Shown: one piece after another, positions 47,847-56,106 of the stretch
Numbering within the stretch: the stretch's first letter is position 1
Layout of the letters: every line of letters begins with the position of its first letter
Assembly (NCBI GenBank): GCA_036271555.1
Contig: DATBAK010000003.1
Location: forward strand, 62,001 to 126,000
Source: Acidimicrobiia bacterium
GTDB lineage: Bacteria > Actinomycetota > Acidimicrobiia > IMCC26256 > PALSA-610
Length of the DNA: 64,000 nucleotides
Direction of reading: 5' to 3'
Program-made: the position numbers and the translations under genes
The notes under the pieces: model-generated
What the model was told of the DNA's origin: nothing
What the model saw: the letters and a program-made list of their open reading frames with translations, nothing else
Database searches by the model: none

Positions 47847-48805
47847 TGACCGGACCGTTCGCGCCGGCATCGGTGTCGCTGCGTAGCTACCCGCACGACG
47901 GGCTCGACGCGGTCGACACGATCGCGGAGCTGCGCGCGCAGGCCGCGCTCGCGGCGCGCGCCGGCTTCGACGGAGTGATGACGAGCGAGCACCACGCCGG
48001 GTTCGCGGGCTACCTGCCGAATCCGCTGTCGCTCGCCGCGTTCCTGCTCGACGCGATGCCGAACGGTTGGGCCGCGGCGTGCCCGCTGCTGTTGCCGCTC
48101 CGCGCGCCCGCGCTCGTCGCGGAAGAGGTCGCGTGGCTCGCGGCGCGTTTTCCCGGCCGCGTCGGACTCGGCGTCGCCGCGGGCGCGCTGCCGGTCGACT
48201 TCGAGATCGCCGGCACCACGATGGACGACCTCACCGCCCGTTTCGCATCCGGGTTGCACACGGTCGCGCGCCTCCTGCGCGGCGATGTCGACGGCCCGCT
48301 CGCGCGCGACGCCGCGATCGCCCGCTGCCGCGACCATCCGATCCCTATCCTGAGCGCGGCGGCGAGTGTCACCGCGGCGCGTCGCGCCGCCGCGAACGGC
48401 TGCGGTCTGCTCTTCGACTCACTCTCGACGGCGGCGCGGTGCCGGGAGCTCACCGACGCGTACCGCGACGCGGGTGGTGACCAGCCCGTCGTGCTCGTCC
48501 GTCGCTGCTGGCTCGGCGAACCGCCGCCCGGAGCGTTCGACCGTCAGGTCGCGGTGTACCGCGGCTACGCACCCGATGCCGCGACCGCGCGCTGGGGGAG
48601 CGACGAGCTCGCGCAGTCGACCGACGCCGCGGTCGTGGTCGAACGGCTCGTCGCCGCGGTTCGCGACGCGGGCGCCGACGCGCTCAACCTGCGCGTGCAC
48701 GTGCCCGGCATCGAACCGGCGTCGGCGCGCGCGCAGATCGAAGCGCTCGGTGAAGCCGTGCTGCCGCGGGTCCGAAACGCGCTGGCGACGGCGGCCGCGC
48801 GATGA
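47846..48805 (+). CDS. Luciferase-like (F420/FMN-dependent) oxidoreductase
   Basis: A 319-aa member of the bacterial luciferase-like superfamily. AARAGFDGVMTSEHHAGFAGYLPNP, PLLLPLRAPALVAEEVAWLAARFPGRVGLGVAAGA and the later GLHTVARLLRG match the barrel in which flavin or F420 is bound. Actinobacteria often use F420 here; the sequence alone does not decide. ATG 47846, overlapping the cupin stop. A monooxygenase or reductase for a cyclic small molecule is likely. Confidence 0.86.
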   Translation: MTGPFAPASVSLRSYPHDGLDAVDTIAELRAQAALAARAGFDGVMTSEHHAGFAGYLPNPLSLAAFLLDAMPNGWAAACPLLLPLRAPALVAEEVAWLAARFPGRVGLGVAAGALPVDFEIAGTTMDDLTARFASGLHTVARLLRGDVDGPLARDAAIARCRDHPIPILSAAASVTAARRAAANGCGLLFDSLSTAARCRELTDAYRDAGGDQPVVLVRRCWLGEPPPGAFDRQVAVYRGYAPDAATARWGSDELAQSTDAAVVVERLVAAVRDAGADALNLRVHVPGIEPASARAQIEALGEAVLPRVRNALATAAAR

Positions 48806-49893
48806 CGGGCGTCGCGGTCGTCGGCACCGGCTTCGGCTGTCTCACGCACGCCCGCGCGCTGCGCGCCGCGGGGTTCGACGTCGTCGCGCTCGTCGGGCGT
48901 GACCCCGAGAAGACGGCAGCGCGTGCCGCGCGCTTCGAGATCCCGAACGCGTGCACGGCGCTGGCCGACGCGCTCGCGTTGCCGGGCGTCGACGCGGTCA
49001 CGATCGCGACACCGCCGTACACCCACGCGCCGATCGCGCACGAGGCGATCGCCGCGGGCCGGCACGTGCTGTGCGAGAAGCCATTCACGCGCGACGCGCC
49101 CGAGGCGCGCGGATTGCTCGCGGCCGCGGAAGTCGCGGGCGTCGTGCACCTGCTCGGCGCGGAGATGCGCTTCACTCCGGGGCAGGCGCTCCTCGCGCGC
49201 ACGGTCACCGACGGTGTGATCGGTGCGCCCCGCATCGCGACCTTCCTCATGCACATCCCGCTGCTCGCCGACGCGTCGAGCGCGGTGCCCGCGTGGTGGT
49301 CCGACGCCGATGCCGGCGGCGGCTGGCTCGGCGCGCACGCGCCGCACGTCGTCGATCAGATCGCAACGACCGTCGGCCGCATCACCGGCGTCAGCGCGAC
49401 CCTCAGCCACGTCGTCGACCGCGCCTGGACGGCCGAGGACGGTTACGTCGTGCACTTCCGCACCGATTCCGTCGCAGGCCCATGTGCCGGAGTGCTGCAA
49501 GCCGTCGCCGCCGATCGCGGGCCGATGCTCTTCGTCACCCGGGTCGTCGGCGCGCTCGGCACCGCGTGGTCCGAAGGCGATCGCGTGCAGGTTCAGGACG
49601 CGAACGGCGTGCGCGAGATCCCGACGCCCGACGACTTGCGCGTCGAGCCGCCGCAGCCGCCGCCGTCGGATCTGCTCGTCACGGAGTACGACATGCTCCA
49701 CTCGTTCGGGATCGACTACGGCCCGTACGTGCGCCTCTGTGAGCACTTCCTCGCGCGCATCGAAGGTCGTGACGCGCCACCGGGCGCGGCGCCCGCGACG
49801 TTCGTCGACGGAGTCGCCGGAATGGCCGTGCTCGACGCGGTGCGCGCGTCCGACGCCGCCGGCGGCGCGTTCGTGGAGGTCGAAGCCACATGA
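48802..49893 (+). CDS. Gfo/Idh/MocA family oxidoreductase
   Basis: A 363-aa NAD(P)-dependent dehydrogenase. The Rossmann motif is GVAVVGTGFGCLTHARALRAAG at the N terminus. The cofactor-side EKP motif is CEKPFTRD near residues 92-99, and a C-terminal alpha/beta domain has GGWLGAHAPHVVDQIATTVG, carrying the Asp/His pair common in the family. Substrates are usually sugars, inositols or similar polyols. ATGA overlap with the preceding gene and with the following VOC gene. Confidence 0.92.
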   Translation: MTGVAVVGTGFGCLTHARALRAAGFDVVALVGRDPEKTAARAARFEIPNACTALADALALPGVDAVTIATPPYTHAPIAHEAIAAGRHVLCEKPFTRDAPEARGLLAAAEVAGVVHLLGAEMRFTPGQALLARTVTDGVIGAPRIATFLMHIPLLADASSAVPAWWSDADAGGGWLGAHAPHVVDQIATTVGRITGVSATLSHVVDRAWTAEDGYVVHFRTDSVAGPCAGVLQAVAADRGPMLFVTRVVGALGTAWSEGDRVQVQDANGVREIPTPDDLRVEPPQPPPSDLLVTEYDMLHSFGIDYGPYVRLCEHFLARIEGRDAPPGAAPATFVDGVAGMAVLDAVRASDAAGGAFVEVEAT

Positions 49894-50279
49894 TCACGGG
49901 CATGGCGAACCTCGCGATCAAGGTCGCCGACGTCGACGCCGCGGCGGAGTGGTACGCACAACGCGGCTTCGAAGTGCGCGACCGGATGAGCTGGAACGGC
50001 ATCGAGCGCGCCGACGTGTTCCTCGGCCCGATCCAGATCACCCTGTTCGACCGCGCGATCTACGAGAGCGACGGATACGCCGTCGGTGCCGAGGGCTTCC
50101 TGCATCCCGCGCTGTTCTGCGACGATCTCGACGCGCAGCTCGCGGGCCATACCGTCGTCTACGGACCCGAGATCGTGTCCGGTCCGTTCGGTCGTCGCCG
50201 CATCGTGTTCGTCGAGGCGCCGGGCGGCATCCGGCTGGAGTTCATGGAGCAACTGCCCGACGCGGAGGAGCCCGCATGA
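49890..50279 (+). CDS. VOC family protein (first of pair)
   Basis: A 129-aa glyoxalase-fold protein: ITGMANLAIKVADVDAAAEWYAQRGFEV and a C-terminal IVFVEAPGGIRLEFMEQ with the conserved Glu ligand. The first half lacks the usual His metal ligand at the expected place (NLAIKV). Coupled to the previous gene by an ATGA overlap and to the next by another. Ring-cleavage or isomerase activity is possible. Confidence 0.85.
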   Translation: MITGMANLAIKVADVDAAAEWYAQRGFEVRDRMSWNGIERADVFLGPIQITLFDRAIYESDGYAVGAEGFLHPALFCDDLDAQLAGHTVVYGPEIVSGPFGRRRIVFVEAPGGIRLEFMEQLPDAEEPA

Positions 50280-50656
50280 AGATCACGCGCCTGCTGCACG
50301 CGAGCGTCAACGTCAGCGGTGATCTCGAGGGCACGCGCGACTGGTACGCGCGGACGCTCGGGCTCGAGTCCACCTGGCGCCCCGAGATCCCCGGCGTGCC
50401 GGGTGCCTGGTTCGCGGTCGACGCGGTGCAGCTCCATCTCGTCGGCGCGCCCGAGCGCGGCGACGGTCGCATCGACCCGAGCGCGCACCACGTCTGCTTC
50501 GCGGTCGACGATCTCGTCGCCGCGGTCGCGGAGCTCGAGGCCGGTGGGATTCCGTACGTGCGCGGTTCGCAGGATCAACGCGGCGTCGAGGTCGCGCAGG
50601 TCTTCGTCACCGATCCGGTGGGCAACGTCGTCGAGCTCCAGCAGGACCAGAGCTGA
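50276..50656 (+). CDS. VOC family protein (second of pair)
   Basis: A 126-aa glyoxalase-fold protein beginning KITRLLHASVNVSGDLEGTRDWYARTLGLE, where His8 is a likely metal ligand. It has HHVCFAVDDL in the middle and FVTDPVGNVVELQQ with the C-terminal Glu. Unlike its neighbour it keeps all candidate metal ligands, so it may be the catalytic member of the pair. Last gene of the five-gene run; ends 12 bases from the convergent GGDEF-EAL gene. Confidence 0.87.
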   Translation: MKITRLLHASVNVSGDLEGTRDWYARTLGLESTWRPEIPGVPGAWFAVDAVQLHLVGAPERGDGRIDPSAHHVCFAVDDLVAAVAELEAGGIPYVRGSQDQRGVEVAQVFVTDPVGNVVELQQDQS

Positions 50657-50668
50657 TCAGGCCGCAGC

Positions 50669-52609
50669 TCAGGCCGAGGTGACGACCGTCTCCGTCTCGA
50701 TCGGCGCGCTCGGTGCCGGCGCGGGGTCGATGCGCGGCTCGTCGGGGCAGGGTCGCCCGAGCAGATAGCCCTGCGCGAAGTCGCAGCCGAGCTCGGTGAG
50801 CACCCGGTACTGCCCTTCGGTCTCGACGCCTTCGGCCACGACCTTCATGTCGATGCTGTGCACCAGCGCGACGATGCCGCGCACGATCGCCTGCGAGCGC
50901 GGCGCGAGGTCGATGCCGTCGACGAAGCTGCGGTCGATCTTCACGACGCTCACGGGGAAATCCTTCACGTACGCGAGCGACGAGTAACCGGTGCCGAAGT
51001 CGTCGACCGCGAGCGTGATGCCGAGATCGTGGAGCTGGGCGAGCCGGTGGCGCTCCCGCTCCTCGTTCACGGCGATGAACGTCTCGGTGAGCTCGAACGA
51101 GAGCCGCAGCGCCTGCGGATCGATGCGCTGGTTCGTGAGCAGCTCGCGGATCTTCCACACGAGGTTCGGTTCCGCGAGCTGTCGGGGCGAGAGGTTGACG
51201 CTGAGGTTCAGCCGGTGCTCGGGCGGGCGCGTGTAGTTCCAGCGCGAGACCGTGTTGCAGGCCTCCGTCAACACCCACTCGCCGATCGGGATGATCGCGC
51301 CGGTGCGCTCCGCGAGCTCGAGGAACTCACCGGGTCCGAGCAGCCCGCGCTCGGGGTGCTGCCAACGGACCAGTGCTTCGACACCGACGGTCCGTCCGGT
51401 CGCGATCTCGATGATCGGCTGATAGTGGAGGCGCATCTCGTTGCGGTCGAGCGCGTGCGCGAGCGCGGTCTCGGTCTGGACGCGGTTGCGCGCGTCGGCG
51501 CGCGTCTCGGGGTCGAACAGCTGTACCTTGCCGGCCTCGCCGTGCGCCTTCGCGTAGTACATCGCGGCGTCGGCGTCGCTCAGCAGCACTTCGGTCGTCG
51601 TGACTGCGTCGTCGAGCACCGCGATGCCGATGCTCACCGACATGGGCAGCTTCTCGCCCGCGACGAGGAACGGCTCGTCGAACACCGCGTGTACGCGCTC
51701 ACTGATCGCGTTCACCGATTCGTGCGCGCCGAGCTCCTCGCACAGCACGACGAACTCGTCGCCGCCGAAGCGCGAGAGCGTGTCGCTCGTGCGCACCACT
51801 TCGAGCAGACGCTCGGCGACCTGCACGAGCAGCTCGTCGCCCGCGTGGTGACCGAACGTGTCGTTCACGAGCTTGAAGCGGTCGAGGTCGAGGAACATCA
51901 CGACCGGCGGGACGCCGCGCCGCCGCTGCGCGAGCTCGATCGCGTGGGTGAGCCGGTCGACGAGCAGCTGCCGGTTCGGCAGGCCCGTGAGCGAGTCGTG
52001 CAGCGCGCGGTGCTCGAGCAGCTGCTCCATCTGCTCCTTGCGCTCGGCGACCGCGCCGGCCATGCGGATCGCGATCGCGAACACGATCGCGCCGAGGAAG
52101 CCGATCGTCATCGCCTGCGAACGGGTCATGAGCGTCGGCGCCCAGCGATTGAAGACGAAGATCTGTCCGGCTGCGCAGCCGACGAGCGACCAACCGAGCG
52201 ACGCGCGCCACGCCTCCGCGCCGGACTGCTCCATGTCGGCGAGCGCCGAGAACATGTACGCCATGCCGAGGCCGGGGCCCCAGCCGGTCATGTAGATGAC
52301 GATCGTGACCGCGAGCACGTGCACGACGACGCGCACGTGCAGTCGCGCCGATCCGGCCTCCGCGCTGCGCCAGCGCTCGGCGACCCGGCTCGTGATGCCC
52401 GAGCCGACGAGCGCGGTGACGTACGCCCAGATCGGTGCCTTCGCAACGAGACCTTCGTGACGGAACAGGAGCAGCAGCGCGAGCGCGACCGGACCGATGC
52501 CGTACGCGATGACCGTTGGCGAGAGCGAGGGGATCCGCAGGCGCGCGCGTCGACGAAGGCCGACGTCCGGGGTTCCTACGGCGGCCCCGCCCGCCGCGTC
52601 CCTGCTCAT
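50669..52609 (-). CDS. Membrane-bound GGDEF-EAL (cyclic di-GMP) protein
   Basis: A 646-aa protein. Six or so membrane helices occupy residues 30-185. A diguanylate cyclase domain follows, with active-site GGDEF at 282-286 and an inhibitory I-site RTSD at 273-276, five residues before it. Then comes a phosphodiesterase domain with EAL at 411-413, VDDFGTGYSSL, KIDRSFV and VAEGVET. Both active sites look complete, so the net output may switch. It may link an envelope signal to c-di-GMP. Start ATG 52609; the 141-bp gap to the divergent DGAT gene contains no clear promoter. Confidence 0.94.
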   Translation of the reverse strand: MSRDAAGGAAVGTPDVGLRRRARLRIPSLSPTVIAYGIGPVALALLLLFRHEGLVAKAPIWAYVTALVGSGITSRVAERWRSAEAGSARLHVRVVVHVLAVTIVIYMTGWGPGLGMAYMFSALADMEQSGAEAWRASLGWSLVGCAAGQIFVFNRWAPTLMTRSQAMTIGFLGAIVFAIAIRMAGAVAERKEQMEQLLEHRALHDSLTGLPNRQLLVDRLTHAIELAQRRRGVPPVVMFLDLDRFKLVNDTFGHHAGDELLVQVAERLLEVVRTSDTLSRFGGDEFVVLCEELGAHESVNAISERVHAVFDEPFLVAGEKLPMSVSIGIAVLDDAVTTTEVLLSDADAAMYYAKAHGEAGKVQLFDPETRADARNRVQTETALAHALDRNEMRLHYQPIIEIATGRTVGVEALVRWQHPERGLLGPGEFLELAERTGAIIPIGEWVLTEACNTVSRWNYTRPPEHRLNLSVNLSPRQLAEPNLVWKIRELLTNQRIDPQALRLSFELTETFIAVNEERERHRLAQLHDLGITLAVDDFGTGYSSLAYVKDFPVSVVKIDRSFVDGIDLAPRSQAIVRGIVALVHSIDMKVVAEGVETEGQYRVLTELGCDFAQGYLLGRPCPDEPRIDPAPAPSAPIETETVVTSA

Positions 52610-52750
52610 GTGTATTCATCGACCCGGTGCCGGTACGTCTTGATGCAGCCGCACCCGAAACCGTCGAATCGGATGTTCGGCGCGAATCGGACAGGGCCGC
52701 GGCGGAAGGGCGGCGGTACGCTCCCGCGAGACCGACCGGGGGAGGTCCTG

Positions 52751-54142
52751 ATGGATCGCATGAGCCCGCTCGACGCGTCGTTCCTCCACATCGAGGACGC
52801 CGTGAGCCACATGCACATCGGCTCGATCGCGGTGTTCGAGGGCCCGGCGCCCGGCTACGACGAGTTCGAGGCGATGGTCGCGGGCAAGCTCCCGGCCGTC
52901 CCCCGTTACCGCCAGAAGGTGCGGTTCGTGCCGCTCCAGCTCGGCCGGCCGGTGTGGGTCGACGACCCGCACTTCAACCTCGGCTATCACCTCCGGCACA
53001 CCGCGCTCGCGTCGCCGGGTGGCGATCACCAGCTGCGCACGCTGGTCGGCCGCCTGATGTCGCAGCAGCTCGACCGGCACAAGCCGCTGTGGGAGATGTG
53101 GATGGTCGAGGGCCTCGAGCAGGGCCACTGGGCGCTCGTGTCGAAGGTGCATCACTGCATGGTCGACGGCGTGTCGGGCACCGACCTGCTCGCGGTGGTG
53201 CTCGACTCGGAGCCCGAGCCCGCGCCGCCGTTGCGCGACGCGTGGAAACCCGACACCGAACCGAGCGACATCCGCCTCGTCGCCGATGCGCTCGTCGACG
53301 TCGTGGTGAGCCCGTACGAGCAGCTGCGCGCCGTGCGCTCGATCACGCGCGCGCCCCGTCAGGCCGTGGCGCAGCTCGGCGAGGTCACGAAGGGCTTGCG
53401 CGCGTGGACCGGCGTCGTGCGGCCGACGCCGCTGACGATGCTGAACGGTCCGATCGGTCCGCACCGCCGCTGGGACTGGGCGCGCACGACGCTCGCCGAC
53501 GTGAAGACGGTTCGCCGCGGGCTCGGCGGCACCGTGAACGACGTCGTGTTGACGGTGCTGACGCGCGGATTCCGCGAGTTGTTGCTCGCGCACGACGACG
53601 ACGTGACCGATCGCGTCGTACGAACGTTGGTGCCGGTGTCGGTGCGGACGCCCGGTGAGCGCGGTACCTACAACAACCGCGTCTCCGCGATGATCGCCGA
53701 GCTACCCGTCGGCATCGACGACCCGCTCGAACGGCTCGGCGCGATCCGCGCGCAGATGGACGGGCTGAAGGATTCGAAGCAGGCGGTCGCGGGCGAGGTG
53801 CTCACGTCCTTGAGCGGATTCGCGCCGCCGTTGCTGCTCTCATTGGGCACGCGCGTCGCGATGCGGTTGCCGCAGCGGAACATCAACACCGTGACGACCA
53901 ACGTGCCGGGACCGCAGTGGCAGCTCTACGCGTGCGGCCGCGCGATGCTCGAAGCGTTCCCGTTCGTGCCGCTCGCGAGCAACGTGCGGGTCGGTGTCGC
54001 GATCTTCTCGTACAACGGGATGCTGAACTACGGCGTCACCGGCGACCTCGACACCGCGCCCGACATCGCCGTGCTGTGCGGCGGTGTCGAAGCGGGCATG
54101 ACGGAGTTGCTCAAGCGGGCCGAGTCGACGCCGAACGCCTGA
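52751..54142 (+). CDS. Wax ester synthase/diacylglycerol acyltransferase (WS/DGAT)
   Basis: A 463-aa enzyme of the bacterial WS/DGAT family, which makes triacylglycerol or wax esters from acyl-CoA at the membrane or lipid-body surface. The catalytic motif HHxxxDG is HHCMVDG at 134-140. Other landmarks are PLDASFLHIED, PLWEMWMVEGL and NDVVLTVLTRGFRELL, plus a C-terminal TNVPGP and VGVAIFSYNGML. ATG 52751 with GGAGG five bases upstream. Its 3' end overlaps the patatin gene, tail to tail, by 32 bases. Confidence 0.94.
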   Translation: MDRMSPLDASFLHIEDAVSHMHIGSIAVFEGPAPGYDEFEAMVAGKLPAVPRYRQKVRFVPLQLGRPVWVDDPHFNLGYHLRHTALASPGGDHQLRTLVGRLMSQQLDRHKPLWEMWMVEGLEQGHWALVSKVHHCMVDGVSGTDLLAVVLDSEPEPAPPLRDAWKPDTEPSDIRLVADALVDVVVSPYEQLRAVRSITRAPRQAVAQLGEVTKGLRAWTGVVRPTPLTMLNGPIGPHRRWDWARTTLADVKTVRRGLGGTVNDVVLTVLTRGFRELLLAHDDDVTDRVVRTLVPVSVRTPGERGTYNNRVSAMIAELPVGIDDPLERLGAIRAQMDGLKDSKQAVAGEVLTSLSGFAPPLLLSLGTRVAMRLPQRNINTVTTNVPGPQWQLYACGRAMLEAFPFVPLASNVRVGVAIFSYNGMLNYGVTGDLDTAPDIAVLCGGVEAGMTELLKRAESTPNA

Positions 54143-55115
54143 TCAGCGCGATCCGTTCGGTTGCGCGATCGGATGCGATCCTTTGGCGCGCGGTCTCGAA
54201 CGCGGTCGTCGCGACGGGCGCGCGTCGATCCTCGGACATCGCGTTCAAACCCATCACCGCGAGGTCGGTCGCGGTCGGCTGGAACGTCAGCACCGGCGTT
54301 CCCGCGCGGCGGATGCGCGCGACCTCGCGCGCGAGCAGGACGCGCGCCCATCGGCGCGCCGGCTGATCCGCCGCGAGCCGCGGTGCTGCACTCGCGATCG
54401 ACATCGGCGAGCTCACGATCACGAGGTCGAGCGCGAGTCCCGCGACGAGCTCCGCGTTCGTCGGCGAGTGCACGCCACCGTCGACGTAGCGCACGCCGTC
54501 GATGACCACCGGCGCGAAGAACGACGGGATCGCGCACGACGCGGCGACCGCGTCGGCGACGGTCGCTTCGACACGCGGGTCGCGTCCGAACACGACGCGC
54601 CGTCCCGTGTCGAGCGCGACCGCGTTGATCCAGAGCGCGGGGTCGGGCCAGCCGTCGAAGAGCGGACGTAGCCCCGCGGCGACGAGCTCGGTGGGGATCC
54701 GCCCGGCCGGCAGGAGGGCCGCCGCGACCGCGCCCGGGCGACTGGCCCACGGGCGCAAGGCGGCGCGCGTCAACGCGCGGGGTGACGACGAGAAGCTCGG
54801 AAAGCGTCGACCCGCCCGCGAGGGGATCGGCGCGACCGGCGAGGGTCCGCTCTCGGCGCGGGCGACGAGCCGCTGCCCGGCGCGCGACAGCGGGCGTCCC
54901 GCCGCCCGGGCCCACAGGTCGGGTGCGGACGCGCCCGCGCGCAGCAGCGCACCGACGACCGATCCCGCCGAGGTGCCCACGACGACGTCGGCGTCGCGCG
55001 GGTCCCAGCCCGTCTCCTCCGTCAGCGCCGCGAGCACGCCCGCGTGGAACGCGTGGCCCACGACCCCGCCCGCGCCGAGCACCAATCCGATCCTGCTCGT
55101 TGGTCGGGCTTGCAC
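54111..55115 (-). CDS. Patatin-like phospholipase/lipase
   Basis: A 334-aa patatin-family hydrolase: oxyanion segment GLVLGAGGVVGHAFHAGVL, nucleophile Ser49 in GTSAGS, and Asp212 in VDGGVHSP as the second half of the Ser-Asp dyad. Substrates in this family are acyl glycerols and phospholipids. GTG 55115 is chosen because AAGGAGGG lies six bases upstream; the longer frame upstream is not protein-like. It lies between the DGAT and the phasin-like gene, so it may mobilise stored lipid. Confidence 0.9.
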   Translation of the reverse strand: MQARPTSRIGLVLGAGGVVGHAFHAGVLAALTEETGWDPRDADVVVGTSAGSVVGALLRAGASAPDLWARAAGRPLSRAGQRLVARAESGPSPVAPIPSRAGRRFPSFSSSPRALTRAALRPWASRPGAVAAALLPAGRIPTELVAAGLRPLFDGWPDPALWINAVALDTGRRVVFGRDPRVEATVADAVAASCAIPSFFAPVVIDGVRYVDGGVHSPTNAELVAGLALDLVIVSSPMSIASAAPRLAADQPARRWARVLLAREVARIRRAGTPVLTFQPTATDLAVMGLNAMSEDRRAPVATTAFETARQRIASDRATERIALIRRSASTRPA

Positions 55116-55194
55116 GCTTCGCCCTCCTTGACGCCTCAGGCGCCGGCTCGGGCCGGCCGCAGAGCGACCTGCCCGCTCTTGCGGGTACCTCAGC

Positions 55195-55230
55195 TTGACA
55201 TCGTCATGCATATGCTAGATATAGTTAGCA
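55195..55230 (+). promoter_or_regulatory. Promoter with operator-like inverted repeat ahead of the phasin-like gene
   Basis: A perfect TTGACA (55195-55200) is followed 17 bases later by GATATA, and 19 bases later by TATAGT (55220-55225). TGCTAGATATAGTTAGCA at 55213-55230 is an inverted repeat (TGCTA/TAGCA) covering the -10 area, a natural operator for the XRE regulator encoded downstream. It is the AT-richest spot in this part of the window. Confidence 0.65.
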
Positions 55231-55257
55231 GACCCGAACCTCCCAAGGAGCATGCGC

Positions 55258-55530
55258 ATGACCGTGACCGAGATCGCCGACGAGGTCCAATCGCAGATCC
55301 TCACCGCCGTCCAGGTCGTCCAGGAGAACGTCGTCACCGCGCTCGAGTGGGTGACGGGGCAGGCCGAGACCCGGCTGCCCGAGCAGGTCTCGAAGCTGAC
55401 CGAGCGGCTGCCCCAGGCGACCCAGTACGTCGACCGGGGCTTCGACACCGCCGAGGCGTGGCTGCGCAACCAGCGCGACTTCGCCAGCAAGGTTGCGGGC
55501 GCGGTGCAGCGCCCGCCGGCGACGGCCTAA
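55258..55530 (+). CDS. Small phasin/HBHA-like amphipathic protein
   Basis: A 90-residue, all-helical protein with no signal peptide or membrane helix. The helices VTEIADEVQSQILTAVQVVQENVV and LTERLPQATQYVDRGFDTAEAWLRNQRDFASKVAGAVQ are amphipathic. The end NQRDFASKVAG resembles phasins and the N-terminal part of heparin-binding haemagglutinin. Relatives coat polyester granules or lipid bodies (for example TadA/MLDS in Rhodococcus). ATG 55258 has AAGGAG seven bases upstream. It follows a strong promoter and is followed by an XRE regulator; next door are a DGAT and a lipase. The family link is by resemblance only. Confidence 0.72.
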   Translation: MTVTEIADEVQSQILTAVQVVQENVVTALEWVTGQAETRLPEQVSKLTERLPQATQYVDRGFDTAEAWLRNQRDFASKVAGAVQRPPATA

Positions 55531-55538
55531 TTCTCTCC

Positions 55539-55898
55539 GTGCCGGGCGATCCCTGGCAGCAGCACGTCGACGCGCTCGGCGAGTTCATTCGAGCGCAGCG
55601 CCGACTCGCGAAGTTGTCGCTGCGTGAGCTCGCCGAGCGCGCTCGCGTCTCCAACCCCTACCTGAGCCAGATCGAACGCGGGCTGCACGCGCCGTCGGTG
55701 CGCGTGCTCACGTCGATCGCCGGTGCGCTCGGACTCACGCCCGAGACGCTGCTCGCGCAAGCGGGCATGGCCGAGAGCGACGACGCACCGGCGACTTCGA
55801 CCGAGGCCGCGATCCGCTCCGACGCCGCGCTCACCGACCCGCAGAAGGACGCGTTGCTCGCCGTGTATCGCAGCTATGTGGCTGCGAACACGCTGTGA
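55539..55898 (+). CDS. XRE-family transcriptional regulator
   Basis: A 119-aa protein with a single helix-turn-helix at about 15-70 (RAQRRLAKLSLRELAERARVSNPYLSQIERGLHAPSVRVL) and an acidic C terminus with TDPQKDALLAVYRSYVA. It starts eight bases after the phasin-like gene, so the two are likely cotranscribed from the promoter at 55195. In mycobacteria and rhodococci an XRE-type regulator adjoins the HBHA/lipid-body protein. Autoregulation through the inverted repeat is a reasonable inference. GTG start, no strong ribosome site, so coupling is likely. Confidence 0.87.
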   Translation: MPGDPWQQHVDALGEFIRAQRRLAKLSLRELAERARVSNPYLSQIERGLHAPSVRVLTSIAGALGLTPETLLAQAGMAESDDAPATSTEAAIRSDAALTDPQKDALLAVYRSYVAANTL

Positions 55899-55965
55899 TC
55901 ACGGCGTCGCGATGCGCTCCGGTCGGCCCGGTGTGCTGCGGGAACCCGTCGATACACTGCCCGCC

Positions 55966-56106
55966 GTGAAGGCCTTCCGGCGGGTCATGCTCGTGCTCGG
56001 CGTCGCCGGCGTCATCGGCGGAGTCGCGCGGATCGTCGGCAAGCCCGTTCCCACTCCCAGCACGAAGGGAGGGTGGCGGGAGCTCGAGGGGCCGAACTTT
56101 CGATGA
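55966..56106 (+). CDS. Small single-span membrane protein, 46 aa
   Basis: KAFRRVMLVLGVAGVIGGVARIVGKPVP encodes one membrane helix with basic residues on both sides, followed by a short polar tail STKGGWRELEGPNF. The GTG 55966 starts it, and its stop overlaps the next gene's ATG (ATGA). No family known to me. Conservation of such a small frame next to the following gene would need a comparison. Confidence 0.6.
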   Translation: MKAFRRVMLVLGVAGVIGGVARIVGKPVPTPSTKGGWRELEGPNFR

